From NCBI RefSeq assembly GCF_000518765.1, contig NZ_JAEF01000006.1, positions 248,001-312,000 of the forward strand: DNA of 64,000 nt. Reading direction: 5' to 3'. The stretch is from Ruminococcus flavefaciens ATCC 19208 (GTDB lineage: Bacteria; Bacillota; Clostridia; Oscillospirales; Ruminococcaceae). The translations under genes and the position numbers were made by a program. This document shows, piece by piece, positions 36,102-45,636 of this stretch. Below the pieces are notes generated by a model. The model saw only the letters and a list, made by a program, of their open reading frames with translations, did no database searches and was not told the origin of the DNA. The first letter of the stretch is position 1; each line of letters opens with the position of its first letter.

Positions 36102-38498
36102 CTATCTTAGAACATTGATGAACATGAGCTTTAATTTCTGAATTATGTTTGATGTATTATATATTTTTGAAGCAATATCATCAACAGTTTTTCTGCACAT
36201 TTTCAGTTCTTCTTCGCTTGGAACGCCTTGTCCGTAGCATGCTTTCAGTGCGATATCAGTTAGCTTTTCATAGCTTCCATCTTCAAAATAAATTCCTCCA
36301 AATATTCGCTCAATCTCTTCAGCGAAAGCCTTGTAGTTTCTGTTTTCGCTTTTATATTCCAATAAATCCAGAAGTTTTTCGGAATATGAATATATACTCT
36401 GTACTCTCGAAGAAGTTTTTCCTGAATTAAATCGCTTTTCACGATTTTTTATTATGATATACCTTCTTGCTAAGAATATCAGTGCTGTAATTATAAGGAA
36501 AAGTATAATTTTCAGAATATCCTTTACAGCTTCGAGAATATTTGATTTTCCGCTGCCTTTTCCTATTCCGATACCGCTTTTATCAGTAGTTGCTGTCTTT
36601 GTGGTCTGTGAAGCTGTAATAGTTGTATTGTTTTTGCGTGTTGTTGCAGATGCTGAGCTGATAGTGGTTTGAGTTTCTGTATTTTCCAGTGTAGTGGTTA
36701 CATCAGTAGTGTCAGATGTAGGTTCAGCTGGTTTTGTTGGATCGGTATTTATTTCCTTTGATGAATATCCTGCTGTGAATTCATAAGGGATCCAGCCCAA
36801 TCCGTCGATGTATACCTCAGCCCATGCATGGCTGCGGTTATCCTTTACGTCTACTGTTACGGAATTATCCGAATGCCATTTACCTGCGGCTATATCATCT
36901 TCGACAATTATGTATCCTGTTGCATAACGTGCGGGTATACCGGCCATTCTTGCAAGTACAACACCTGAAGTAGCAAAATAAGTACAGTATCCTTTTCGGT
37001 TCTCTAAAAGGAAGTAATTAACGAAATCACGGTTTGAAGGTGTTTTCCTTGGGTATAAAGAATACGTGCATTCAGACTGCATACGTTCCTTTATCTGTTT
37101 GAGAACTTCAAATCTGCCTTCAACTGTAGATGTATCACCATCAAGAATATCGGCATATGCGTCTTTTACCTCTTTCATGGCTTGTGTATTGGGAACATCG
37201 AGGTAGTTTTTATAAACGAAATCCTTATAGCTGTTTTGAAGGAGCTGAGCAAGGATTATATTGCCGTCTCCCGATATAACAGATTGGTTATACGGGATTG
37301 CAGAATCTATGGTAAATATATCATCATAGGTTATGAGGTTGTTATCTTCACAGTATTTCTCAACAGCATTTCTGTACTGAGTTTCGTTTATATCAGATAT
37401 CTGGAACGATTCACGAAGATTATAATTCTTTTGTTTAGTATCATTTATTGCTTTGGCTATGGCTTCTGTATCAATATGGAAGAATTTATATGATGATTCG
37501 CCTTTTTTAGTATTCTTGGGAGAAACAGTAAGATCCTTATCATACGAAAGTCCGCCGAAGTTCTCCGTTCCATACGGAGCATAAACATTCTTTAACTTTT
37601 TGGAACTGTTTTTTATCCAGATGGTGTTGTCATTGTCGGGATAAAGAAGCTTTGCGAATATAGCCGGGAAATCCTGCGGATATATCTCATATTCCTTGAA
37701 ATCATCAAATATCTTGTTTTTATATACAGAATCAGGAATATCATCCCATCTGTTGCCTTTATAGATCGAACCTGTGTAATTTTTCAGATATATAGCGCCG
37801 CTTACAGCTCGTTCCATAGTGACAGTCAGATCTGTAACGTTTTTATATCTTACGTGATCATTAGTGCCGAGTCTGTGATCTTCATATTCAAAATCAAAGC
37901 CAAAAGCACTTGTGAGATTTGAAAGGCTTTCTGCAAGGTTTTCAAATGTGAAATTCTCCATTGCTTCTGTTATGTCACGGCGTTTTTCGTTGAGCTTTTC
38001 ACTTCTTTTATAGTGTGTGACTTTAAGGAAGCTGCAAGCAACAAATGTTACGAGCATAACGCTTGCAATAATAAATATACCGCATTTTTCCGTAACTTTA
38101 AGCTTCATATGCCGTTTGGGGAAGAAGAGATTATTCTTCCGCACAAACCCGCTCTTACCGCCTGAGTATTCGCCTACATCAATAGTTGACATCGCAAGCA
38201 GTGAAAGCCAGTATGCAATGCAAAGCATTCCCCATAAGATCGGGACTTCGATACCGTTATACATTCCGAGCTCAAGAAGAGGGAATGTTATCATAAGAGG
38301 AAGAACAGGATTCGGACGGCATATCGTAAAGAAATATAATACTATCGCAAGCAGCCATACATAAAATATAAACAGCGTTGTTACCGATTTGATCTCGGCA
38401 GATTTTATTACATCTTTGTAGTAATTTATTTGTGTATGGTATGAGGCTTTATAAATAACATTATATACAAATTTAAAACCATTTGATATGAGGGACAA
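36102..38498 (-). CDS. Transglutaminase-like membrane protein, main part (gene probably frameshifted)
   Basis: 798 residues from a TTG with no SD. Membrane helices (about 38-85 and 130-155), an extracytoplasmic region, then the transglutaminase core: Cys505 in GYCTYFATSG, His557 in RSHAWAEV, and an Asp in YIDGLGWIPYEF. A Thr-rich linker, another helix and a C-terminal DUF4129-like tail follow. This is the TgpA-type partner of MoxR and DUF58. The N-terminal helices expected for the family are encoded just upstream in another frame (38426-38800), so this is most likely the 3' part of one gene broken at T5 38499-38503. Confidence 0.75.
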   Translation of the reverse strand: MSLISNGFKFVYNVIYKASYHTQINYYKDVIKSAEIKSVTTLFIFYVWLLAIVLYFFTICRPNPVLPLMITFPLLELGMYNGIEVPILWGMLCIAYWLSLLAMSTIDVGEYSGGKSGFVRKNNLFFPKRHMKLKVTEKCGIFIIASVMLVTFVACSFLKVTHYKRSEKLNEKRRDITEAMENFTFENLAESLSNLTSAFGFDFEYEDHRLGTNDHVRYKNVTDLTVTMERAVSGAIYLKNYTGSIYKGNRWDDIPDSVYKNKIFDDFKEYEIYPQDFPAIFAKLLYPDNDNTIWIKNSSKKLKNVYAPYGTENFGGLSYDKDLTVSPKNTKKGESSYKFFHIDTEAIAKAINDTKQKNYNLRESFQISDINETQYRNAVEKYCEDNNLITYDDIFTIDSAIPYNQSVISGDGNIILAQLLQNSYKDFVYKNYLDVPNTQAMKEVKDAYADILDGDTSTVEGRFEVLKQIKERMQSECTYSLYPRKTPSNRDFVNYFLLENRKGYCTYFATSGVVLARMAGIPARYATGYIIVEDDIAAGKWHSDNSVTVDVKDNRSHAWAEVYIDGLGWIPYEFTAGYSSKEINTDPTKPAEPTSDTTDVTTTLENTETQTTISSASATTRKNNTTITASQTTKTATTDKSGIGIGKGSGKSNILEAVKDILKIILFLIITALIFLARRYIIIKNREKRFNSGKTSSRVQSIYSYSEKLLDLLEYKSENRNYKAFAEEIERIFGGIYFEDGSYEKLTDIALKACYGQGVPSEEELKMCRKTVDDIASKIYNTSNIIQKLKLMFINVLR

Positions 38499-38800
38499 TT
38501 TTTATATGCGAAAGCTATAAAAACGACAGCAGAGCCGCCATATAACCAAAGTGCTTTTTTCCCTATAAGTGAAAGCACAAGATAGAACAGAGAAAAGCAT
38601 ATTGCAGCCATAGCCACTTTTCTGCTATTGTATCGGAAGGAAAACATACCGAAAAATGACATAAGAACAGAGACAAAACCGATAACGGCTATCAAGGCTG
38701 AAAATGGTTTCCTGTAATTGGCATTCTTGCGTTTTACGGACATTACTATGCTGTCACTTATAGAAATTCCGTTTATGTTTTGCGAATTCTTTCTTTTCAT
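38426..38800 (-). pseudogene. N-terminal fragment of the transglutaminase gene
   Basis: 124 residues starting with ATG 38800 and an AAAGGA SD inside the end of DUF58. It has three hydrophobic segments (FSALIAVIGFVSVLMSFFG, MAAICFSLFYLVLSLIG, LWLYGGSAVVFIAFAY), then a non-hydrophobic tail to its stop. The hydrophobic part runs up to the point where the next gene's frame opens. One added base in the A5 coding tract at 38503-38499 would join AYK to LSLISNGFKFVYNV and give one protein of about 900 residues. A true separate small protein is possible but less likely. Confidence 0.6.
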
Positions 38801-39993
38801 TATATATCTATGTCCTTTATAGAGGCAGATATTTTGCCGACAACAACAGGAATAACGTTAAGGGAAGAAAAACCGACAGACATATCGGATATTTCTTCTG
38901 CCGAGTCAACAACAATAACTGCGTTTTTGAAGTCTGCATCTACATTCTCGTCAATATCACCAAGTACGGATTGATCTGCAAATGAACTTATATAAGTAAA
39001 TGACGCAAATGACAGAGAATCGTTTTCCACGAAATACTGTTCAGGAGAATGGCTGAACATATTATCATTTATTGATGATATTATATTTCGTATCACAGCG
39101 GTTAGGTCAGCTCCGTCCTTGATATCATATTCAGAGAAGCAATTTTGTGCAGCGTTATAGAAAGTAACAGAATGACATCTTTCATTATCAAGAAGGAACT
39201 GAGAAACAGAAAGGAATGTCTCAATAAGAGTATCAAATACAGGGAGCGTAAGGTCATTGTCTTTATAGCATTTCAGATCAAGGAACAATGAACACGGAAC
39301 ATCAATAGGAAGACTGTATTCCTTAACGATGAATTCGTTTTTCTTTGAACTGAGCTTCCAGTGTATTCGATTAAGTTTATCTCCCGGATTGTACTCTCTG
39401 AGATCGAATACCTCAGACGGGTCGTCGCCCGAACGGTATTCGGAAAAGATATCGCTTTCCTCATTTACGCGGTCGCTGTAGTGCACGATTCCGCTTACCT
39501 CATGTCCTTCAGGCATTATAACAACTTCGGTGCTTATATTTTTTCCTGTTTTGAATTTGAATATCCTTAGCGGATCATATATATTTAAATAGGAAGTCTT
39601 TATTTTAATGATTCCGCAGAATTTGGATCTTAGCTGAAAGGTGATCCTTTGAGAATTGCGCGGCTGTATCGGAAGATAAAGATCAAATGCAGAGGTCTGG
39701 TTACTGAATACATTATAATATATAATGTGTGCCTCTGCTTTACCGATAGGGAAGATACTATTGTTGTTAACTACAAGCTGAACGGAAAAATCTTTATTTT
39801 TTGGAGAGTTTTTTTCCTTTACCGCAAAATCGACCGATATATTTCTTTTTGTTATCCATGTAGTTACATACATAAGTATCGGCAAAATGATCATAACGAT
39901 GAGCAGCACGAGCGCAAAGTCCCATATATATAATATATAGAAGGCGGCGCATACAAGTATCAGAACAATGAACAGTATTTTTGTAAGTAACAT
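38800..39993 (-). CDS. DUF58 domain protein
   Basis: About 397 residues. Two N-terminal membrane helices (about 1-45), a beta-rich region, then the DUF58 signature YRSGDDPSEVFDLREYNPGD, KLNRIHWKLSSKK and VKEY, leading into a von Willebrand A-like fold. DUF58 proteins pair with MoxR ATPases and transglutaminases in envelope or protein-maturation systems. The frame is open to a GTG at 40014 inside moxR; ATG 39993 follows a GGGCGG SD and is preferred. Confidence 0.87.
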   Translation of the reverse strand: MLLTKILFIVLILVCAAFYILYIWDFALVLLIVMIILPILMYVTTWITKRNISVDFAVKEKNSPKNKDFSVQLVVNNNSIFPIGKAEAHIIYYNVFSNQTSAFDLYLPIQPRNSQRITFQLRSKFCGIIKIKTSYLNIYDPLRIFKFKTGKNISTEVVIMPEGHEVSGIVHYSDRVNEESDIFSEYRSGDDPSEVFDLREYNPGDKLNRIHWKLSSKKNEFIVKEYSLPIDVPCSLFLDLKCYKDNDLTLPVFDTLIETFLSVSQFLLDNERCHSVTFYNAAQNCFSEYDIKDGADLTAVIRNIISSINDNMFSHSPEQYFVENDSLSFASFTYISSFADQSVLGDIDENVDADFKNAVIVVDSAEEISDMSVGFSSLNVIPVVVGKISASIKDIDI

Positions 39994-40003
39994 GATACCG
40001 CCC

Positions 40004-40957
40004 TTACTTTTCACTTATCCCGGGAACAGGCACTGTCCTGAGTATCTCTGTGATTATATCCGAAGGGGAAGTATCTGAAAGCTTTGCCTTAGAATTGAGC
40101 ATTATACGGTGTTCAAATACATCATTGCATATATAGGAAATATCTTCGGGAATAACGTAATCTCGCCCCATTGCAACGGCGATACCCTTAGAAAGCTGCA
40201 TCAGAGCAAGAGTTCCTCGAGGACTTACACCAAGCTTGAGCATAGGGTGATTACGTGTTGCTGCCGAAATAGATACGATATATTCGTATATTCTGTCGTC
40301 GATATATATATTTGATATATATTCCTGAAGCTCCTTGATAAATGATGCATCAGCAACAGGTTTAACGTTTTCAAGAGGATTTTCACTATGCTTAGCTTTA
40401 AGAATTGAAACTTCGCCCTCAAAATCAGGATAACCCATACTGAGCTTTATCATAAAGCGGTCAAGCTGTGAATCAGGAAGGTTATGCGTACCTGCTGAAC
40501 CGATCGGATTCTGTGTAGCGATTACGGTGTAAGGCTCGGGAAGCTTGTATGTATTTCCGTCAACAGTAATGCTTTTTTCCTCCATAAGCTCAAGAAGAGC
40601 AGACTGAGTCTTGCTTGATGTACGGTTGATCTCATCAGCGAGGAAAAGATTACAAAAAGCTACGCCGGGACGGAATTCAAACTTTCCGTTTGATTTGTTA
40701 TATACGGAAAAGCCGGTAACATCAGACGGAAGAACATCGGGCGTAAACTGCATACGATTATGCTCAAGAGAAAGAGCCTTAGAAAAGGCGAGGGCAAGAG
40801 TTGTTTTACCAACGCCCGGAATATCCTCTATAAGAATATGACCTTTACAAAGCATTGCAAGAAGGGCTTTGATTATGATCGCGTCCTTGCCGATAACGGC
40901 TTTTTTTACTTCCGCGATTACAGAATTGATTTGATTTGTATAATATGTATTGTTCAT
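40004..40957 (-). CDS. MoxR family AAA+ ATPase
   Basis: 317 residues. Walker A EDIPGVGKTTLA, Walker B LFLADEINRTSSKTQSALLE, sensor VIATQNPIGSAGTHNLPDSQLDRFM, and the C-terminal AAA lid with LGVSPRGTLALM. MoxR ATPases are thought to act as chaperones that insert cofactors or remodel partner (DUF58/VWA) proteins. First gene of the operon, with a GGAG SD and its own promoter. Confidence 0.93.
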   Translation of the reverse strand: MNNTYYTNQINSVIAEVKKAVIGKDAIIIKALLAMLCKGHILIEDIPGVGKTTLALAFSKALSLEHNRMQFTPDVLPSDVTGFSVYNKSNGKFEFRPGVAFCNLFLADEINRTSSKTQSALLELMEEKSITVDGNTYKLPEPYTVIATQNPIGSAGTHNLPDSQLDRFMIKLSMGYPDFEGEVSILKAKHSENPLENVKPVADASFIKELQEYISNIYIDDRIYEYIVSISAATRNHPMLKLGVSPRGTLALMQLSKGIAVAMGRDYVIPEDISYICNDVFEHRIMLNSKAKLSDTSPSDIITEILRTVPVPGISEK

Positions 40958-40992
40958 ATTGTCTCTCCTGTGAAATTTGTTTATACTTATTT

Positions 40993-41021
40993 ATTATATC
41001 ATTATCAGCTGATTTTTGCAA
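40993..41021 (-). promoter_or_regulatory. Sigma-A promoter for moxR operon
   Basis: TTGCAA (41021-41016), a 17-base spacer and TATAAT (40998-40993) on the minus strand. Confidence 0.75.
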
Positions 41022-41105
41022 TAGCTATTTGTATATTTTTAAAAAAGGAAATGTAATTATTCAGTTACTATTCTGAATGTAAAAATCAGTCGAAAAATAA
41101 GCAAT

Positions 41106-41134
41106 TTGACGTAAAATTGGGCATTGATTATACC
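41106..41134 (+). promoter_or_regulatory. Candidate promoter for the wall hydrolase
   Basis: TTGACG (41106-41111), a 17-base spacer and TATACC (41129-41134). Weaker -10; later A/T-rich -10-like sites near 41220-41240 are alternatives. Confidence 0.45.
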
Positions 41135-41401
41135 ATTTGTGATTATATAAGTGCCCTTAGCTGTTACTGTTTTGTAATAAAACACTGTTAAAAAACAGTT
41201 GTTATTAACTCTTTATTCATAATATATCCATAATATATCAAAATAATATGTGCATGATTACTCCGAGGAGTATTATTTTGTGGAAAAATTAAGCCAGAAA
41301 ATGGAAATAATCCTGAAAGTATTGCTATTTCGGGGGAGATGTGTTATCATATCAACAGCCCGAAAAATTTGAAAATGCTTTTTTCAGGAAAGGATGAGTT
41401 G

Positions 41402-42385
41402 ATGGGTAATCTTAAAACCGCGGCGTTAGCTTGCGGAGTAGCTGCATCAGTATTGGGCGGAGGAATAGGAGTTGCATATATAACTTCATCTACCGTTAGA
41501 AGTGCTGATATGTTAGTGAAGGAGGATATTGTTATTCCGATAAAGGAAAACACACTGAATTCAACATCTGCTACTATTGTAGATGACACAAAGGCAGCTA
41601 CATACAACAGAACAACCACCAAGAAATCTTATACAGCCGAGAATACAACGGCTGCAAGCAAAAATTACGTTGCCGCAAAGGAAGGCACAACTTCTCAGCG
41701 TGCTACAGAAGCAGCTACAACAGCTGCTCGGATTTCAAGATCGGTGCCAGCACCGGTACATGCGCCGGCTGCATTCACAGAGCCTGTTACACAGGCAGCA
41801 ACAACAGCTGCGATCGTTGCAAAAACGATTGAGCCTGCTGTAAAATCTACGTCATTGGTCACAAGACCTGTGACAACCACTACGAAAGCTACAACAACTA
41901 CTACGACAACGACAACAGTTATCGAAGAGACTACTGTCGAGACAGAATCTGTTGAAACACCAACAGAAGCTTTTGAGCCGGCCACCACATACGCTGAGCC
42001 TGAGGCAGAACCGATAGTAACTGATATCGAGCCTGTAGTTGAAGAGAGCTCAATCGGAATCTCTGATTCGGATTACATACTTCTTTGTAATGCTGTTGCT
42101 CATGAGGCGGGCAGCAATGGAATCAGTGTATACGATAAGGCACTTGTAGTAGAGGTTATTATGAATAGAGTTAATTCGCCTCGCTACCCGAACACTATAT
42201 ATGATGTTCTTACACAGAGAAATCAGTTTTCGGGTGCTTATGGATATGTAGATCTGGGCACATATTCATCATTTGTCACACAGAGTGTTAAAGATGCTGT
42301 TACCTATTATTTTAACAATCAGGAATCCTTTACTCAGGGTTTTGTAAGTTTCCATGGTGACGGCGTAAGAAATTATTTTAGCTAA
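41402..42385 (+). CDS. Secreted cell-wall hydrolase (SleB/CwlJ Hydrolase_2 domain)
   Basis: About 327 residues. N-terminal signal/anchor helix (TAALACGVAASVLGGGIGVA), a long Ala/Thr/Pro-rich linker (about 50-215) typical of Ruminococcus surface proteins, and a C-terminal Hydrolase_2 domain of about 110 residues. There the catalytic Glu lies in CNAVAHEAG, and VVEVIMNRVNSPRYP and QFSGA follow. Relatives are spore cortex-lytic or vegetative wall hydrolases. The frame is open from 41339, but ATG 41402 follows AAAGGAT and starts the signal sequence. Confidence 0.83.
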   Translation: MGNLKTAALACGVAASVLGGGIGVAYITSSTVRSADMLVKEDIVIPIKENTLNSTSATIVDDTKAATYNRTTTKKSYTAENTTAASKNYVAAKEGTTSQRATEAATTAARISRSVPAPVHAPAAFTEPVTQAATTAAIVAKTIEPAVKSTSLVTRPVTTTTKATTTTTTTTTVIEETTVETESVETPTEAFEPATTYAEPEAEPIVTDIEPVVEESSIGISDSDYILLCNAVAHEAGSNGISVYDKALVVEVIMNRVNSPRYPNTIYDVLTQRNQFSGAYGYVDLGTYSSFVTQSVKDAVTYYFNNQESFTQGFVSFHGDGVRNYFS

Positions 42386-42391
42386 GATATT

Positions 42392-42422
42392 AAACAGTCG
42401 ACATACAGTCGGCTGTTTTTAT
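42392..42422 (+). terminator. Terminator of the wall hydrolase gene
   Basis: Eleven-pair stem (AAACAGTCGAC with GTCGGCTGTTT, one G-T pair) around ATACA, followed by T-rich sequence. Confidence 0.85.
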
Positions 42423-42445
42423 TTTATGTTCGTATACATTTCTTG

Positions 42446-42474
42446 TTGCGATTTATTTTTATGTGTGGTATAAT
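42446..42474 (+). promoter_or_regulatory. Promoter of gatCAB
   Basis: TTGCGA (42446-42451), a 17-base spacer and TATAAT (42469-42474), preceded by TGG (extended -10). Confidence 0.75.
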
Positions 42475-42502
42475 TGTTTTACCAAACAAAAAGGAGTTTG
42501 TC

Positions 42503-42769
42503 ATGGAAATCAACGTAAGAAAAATTTCTGATCTTGCAGCTCTTGAAATTGATGAAGACCAATTTCAAAGCTTTGAAGCTCAGTTTATGGATATTGTAAA
42601 TATGGTCTCGGAGCTTCCTGAGTGCAGTGATGGCGATATACTTCCCGAGCCGATGAAGCTCAGAGATGATACGCCTGAAGACGGCGGAGTAAACCAAACT
42701 GAGCTTATGAGTAATGCTCATGAAGTTGTCGGCAACTGTTTTACTGCTCCGCAAACGGTTGAATGCTGA
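42503..42769 (+). CDS. gatC: Asp/Glu-tRNA amidotransferase subunit C
   Basis: 88-residue small subunit that stabilises GatA. Typical pattern: RKISDLAALEIDEDQ, a central helix FMDIVNMVSEL and a C-terminal LRDDTPEDG...NAHEVVGNCFTAPQTVE. Start ATG 42503 after AAGGAG; the longer frame from 42443 spans the promoter. Stop and gatA start overlap (TGATG). Confidence 0.93.
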   Translation: MEINVRKISDLAALEIDEDQFQSFEAQFMDIVNMVSELPECSDGDILPEPMKLRDDTPEDGGVNQTELMSNAHEVVGNCFTAPQTVEC

Positions 42770-44202
42770 TGAAGCTCTGTGATCATACCGCACTGGAACT
42801 TGCTGAAATGCTCCGAAAAAGGCAATGCAGTGCAAAAGAGATATACCTTGATACTTTGCAGAGAGCAAAGGAGAAACAAGATTCGATAAATGCTTACATA
42901 ACCTTTAATGATGAAGCTGAGAAAGCAGCTGAGGCTGTTGATAATATGCTGGCTGATGGGAAAGAGTTGACGCTTATTGCAGGTATTCCGATAGCTGTAA
43001 AGGATAATATCTCCACAAAGGGATTAAGAACGACCTGTGCCTCAAAAATGCTTTCTGACTATATTTCTCCATATGATGCATTTGCCGTCGAAAGGTTAAA
43101 GAGTGCGGGAGCCGTTATTATAGGCAAGAGCAACATGGACGAATTTGCTATGGGTTCAGCATCTGATACAGGTTATTACGGAGCTGTCAGAAACCCTGTG
43201 AACACAAGCTATTCAGCAGGCGGTTCGTCAGGCGGTTCTGCTGCGTCGATTTCATACGGCGGCGCTTTGCTTGCACTTGGGTCTGATACAGGAGGTTCTG
43301 TGCGTCAGCCTGCTTCATTATGCGGAGTTGTAGGATTTTGTCCGTCATACGGTGCTGTATCCAGATATGGACTAATTGCATTTGCTTCGTCACTTGACAG
43401 GATCGGTGCAATTGGCAGAACAGTAAGCGACACATTTATACTCCACAATATAATAAACGTTGCAGATCCTAAAGATGTAACAATGTCTGATATATTTTGT
43501 TCTTTTAACTTAAAAGGTGAACTAAAAGGTGTAAAGGTAGGCGTGGTTAAGGAACTATTTGACTGTTTTATGGACGATGATGTCAGGTCATCTGTTATGG
43601 CAGCTATAAAGCTTATGGAGAAAAACGGAGCTGTAATAAAGGAAATATCTATCCCAAGTATTAGGTCAGCTGTTAACGCTTATTATATTATATCATCTGC
43701 CGAAGCATCATCAAATCTTGCAAGATACGACGGTATAAGATATGGATATCGCTCCGATGGGAGCGGAAGTCTTGCGGAAATGTACCGAAAAAGCAGAAGT
43801 GAGGGCTTTGGTACAGAAGTAAAAAGACGTATCATGCTTGGCACTTTTGTGCTCAGCGAGGGCTTCTGTGATGATTATTACAAACGCGCAGCTGCTTTGC
43901 GAAGAAGATTATGTGCTGAATTCAATGAAGCTTTTGAGCAGTGTGATATAATTGCCGCACCTGTATATCCTCAAGCAGGAATTAAACTTGGTGAGAGCAA
44001 AGATCCTATAGATGTGTACTCAGCAGATGTCTTTACAGTGCCGTCAAGCATGGCAGGACTTCCGTCTATAAGTATTCCGTGCGGTAAAAATAAAGAAGGC
44101 TTGCCTGTAGGTTTGCAGCTTATCGGCAACAGATTTTGTGATAATATGGTATTTGACGCGGCGTACGGATATGAACTTGTCGGAGGTGGAATTAATGACT
44201 GA
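42769..44202 (+). CDS. gatA: Asp/Glu-tRNA amidotransferase subunit A
   Basis: 477-residue amidase that frees ammonia from glutamine for GatB. Amidase signature with the Ser-cisSer-Lys triad: AVKDNIS (Lys), GGSSGGSAASISYGG (cis-Ser) and SDTGGSVRQPAS (nucleophile). C-terminal IIAAPVYPQAG and VPSSMAGLPSISIPCG also match. Starts at ATG 42769, coupled to gatC; an ATG six bases upstream is less likely. Ends 8 bases inside gatB. Confidence 0.96.
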   Translation: MKLCDHTALELAEMLRKRQCSAKEIYLDTLQRAKEKQDSINAYITFNDEAEKAAEAVDNMLADGKELTLIAGIPIAVKDNISTKGLRTTCASKMLSDYISPYDAFAVERLKSAGAVIIGKSNMDEFAMGSASDTGYYGAVRNPVNTSYSAGGSSGGSAASISYGGALLALGSDTGGSVRQPASLCGVVGFCPSYGAVSRYGLIAFASSLDRIGAIGRTVSDTFILHNIINVADPKDVTMSDIFCSFNLKGELKGVKVGVVKELFDCFMDDDVRSSVMAAIKLMEKNGAVIKEISIPSIRSAVNAYYIISSAEASSNLARYDGIRYGYRSDGSGSLAEMYRKSRSEGFGTEVKRRIMLGTFVLSEGFCDDYYKRAAALRRRLCAEFNEAFEQCDIIAAPVYPQAGIKLGESKDPIDVYSADVFTVPSSMAGLPSISIPCGKNKEGLPVGLQLIGNRFCDNMVFDAAYGYELVGGGIND

Positions 44203-45634
44203 ACTTGAGAGTGTTATAGGTCTTGAGATCCACGCCGAGTTGAAAACAAATACAAAGATCTTTTGCGGCTGTAAAAATACATTCGGTGAAGCTCCTAATT
44301 CTCAGATATGCCCTGTATGTATGGGACTTCCGGGAACTCTTCCGCGTCTTAACAGTAAGGTATGTGATTTTGCGGTCAAAATGGGACACGCGCTGAATTG
44401 CAGGATAAACAAAGTAAGCCGAATGGACAGAAAGAACTATTTTTATCCCGATCTTCCCAAAGCATATCAAATATCTCAGTCGGATATACCAATATGCGGA
44501 AAAGGTTCACTTGATATACTTGTTGGCGAAAAAATCAGGACGATAGGTATTACACGGATACATATTGAGGAAGATGCAGGAAAGCTTATCCATGACGCTG
44601 ATTACAGAGGTACTCTCTGCGACCTTAATCGCTGTGGAGTACCTCTTATAGAAATTGTTACCGAGCCTGACTTGAGAAGCACTGAGGAAGTTCGTGTATT
44701 TCTTGAAAACATAAGGAGCATACTTCGTTATATTGGAATTTCCGACTGTAAAATGCAGGAGGGCAGTATCAGATGTGATGTGAATGTTTCAATGCATGAA
44801 AAAGAAACTCCTCTTGGTATACGCTGTGAGCTGAAAAATGTCAACAGCTTCAGTGCGGCAGTCAGAGGCATTGAGTATGAGATAAAGCGGCAAACAGCAA
44901 TTATAGAGAATAATGGTCATATTGAACGTGAAACAAGACGCTGGGATGACAAAAAAGGAATAAGTATCCTTATGCGTAATAAGGAAAATGCTCAGGATTA
45001 CAGATTTTTTCCTGAGCCTGATCTTGGAACTGTTATTCTCAGTGATGAAAGGATTGATTCGCTTAAAGCAGAGATACCTGAATTGCCAAATCAGAAGATA
45101 ATTCGCTATGTATCCGAATATGGACTGAACTGCTCAGAAGCTTTTCTGATAGCCGACGCTCCCGATAAAGCCGAACTGTTTGAGCAGTGTATAGTCAAGA
45201 GCGAGTGTTTGCCGAGATCAGCTGCTAATCGTATTGTGGGGGAGATAACGAAGTATCTGAATGATACGGGAAAAAGCGTATGGGAAACAAAGCTTACAGC
45301 AGATGAACTTTCAAAGCTTTGTGCTGCTGCTGAAAAAGGTATTGTATCAAGTTCGGGTGCAAAGACTGTACTTGCCGAGCTTATAGAAAATGGTGGTAAA
45401 GTCGAAGAAATTATTGAAAGGCTCGGTCTTGCACAGAATTCAGATTATGAATACTTGTGCAAGCTTGCAGACGATGTTATTGCAAATAATCAGAGATCGG
45501 CAGAGGACTTTAAAAACGGCAAAACAAATGCACTCAGTCATCTTATCGGTCAAGCAATGAAGCTGTCCAAAGGAAAAGCTGATCCGCAGAAAGTCAAAGA
45601 AATAATACTAAATAAATTAAAAACGGAGGAATAA
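44195..45634 (+). CDS. gatB: Asp/Glu-tRNA amidotransferase subunit B
   Basis: 479-residue kinase/transamidase that converts mischarged Glu-tRNA(Gln) or Asp-tRNA(Asn). ESVIGLEIHAELKTNTKIFC at the start, zinc-site cysteines (CGCKNTF, CPVCMGLPG), HIEEDAGKL, EGSIRCDVNVS, LKNVNS, and a C-terminal tRNA-binding YqeY-like tail. Start ATG 44195 after GGAGGT. Confidence 0.96.
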   Translation: MTELESVIGLEIHAELKTNTKIFCGCKNTFGEAPNSQICPVCMGLPGTLPRLNSKVCDFAVKMGHALNCRINKVSRMDRKNYFYPDLPKAYQISQSDIPICGKGSLDILVGEKIRTIGITRIHIEEDAGKLIHDADYRGTLCDLNRCGVPLIEIVTEPDLRSTEEVRVFLENIRSILRYIGISDCKMQEGSIRCDVNVSMHEKETPLGIRCELKNVNSFSAAVRGIEYEIKRQTAIIENNGHIERETRRWDDKKGISILMRNKENAQDYRFFPEPDLGTVILSDERIDSLKAEIPELPNQKIIRYVSEYGLNCSEAFLIADAPDKAELFEQCIVKSECLPRSAANRIVGEITKYLNDTGKSVWETKLTADELSKLCAAAEKGIVSSSGAKTVLAELIENGGKVEEIIERLGLAQNSDYEYLCKLADDVIANNQRSAEDFKNGKTNALSHLIGQAMKLSKGKADPQKVKEIILNKLKTEE

Positions 45635-45636
45635 AA

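Larger units (their letters stand above)
40958..41401. other. Divergent intergenic region moxR / wall hydrolase
   Basis: About 440 AT-rich bases. It contains the moxR promoter on the minus strand and a candidate plus promoter at 41106-41134. It also holds a small hairpin (ACTGTT / AACAGT near 41184-41200), a direct repeat of CATAATATATC (41219-41239) and an inverted repeat TACTCC-GA-GGAGTA (41260-41273). No coding sequence is evident. If 41106-41134 is the start, the hydrolase mRNA has a leader of about 260 nt. Confidence 0.5.

Noticed and set aside
38496..38506. Programmed -1 frameshift in the transglutaminase gene
   Set aside because: The zero-frame sequence T-AAA-AAT does not form a canonical X-XXY-YYZ slippery heptamer, and the downstream region is part of the coding helices rather than a stimulator.
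41695..41988. Minus-strand Val-rich ORF opposite the wall hydrolase linker
   Set aside because: It is a shadow of the Thr/Ala codons on the plus strand, with no SD and an implausible composition.
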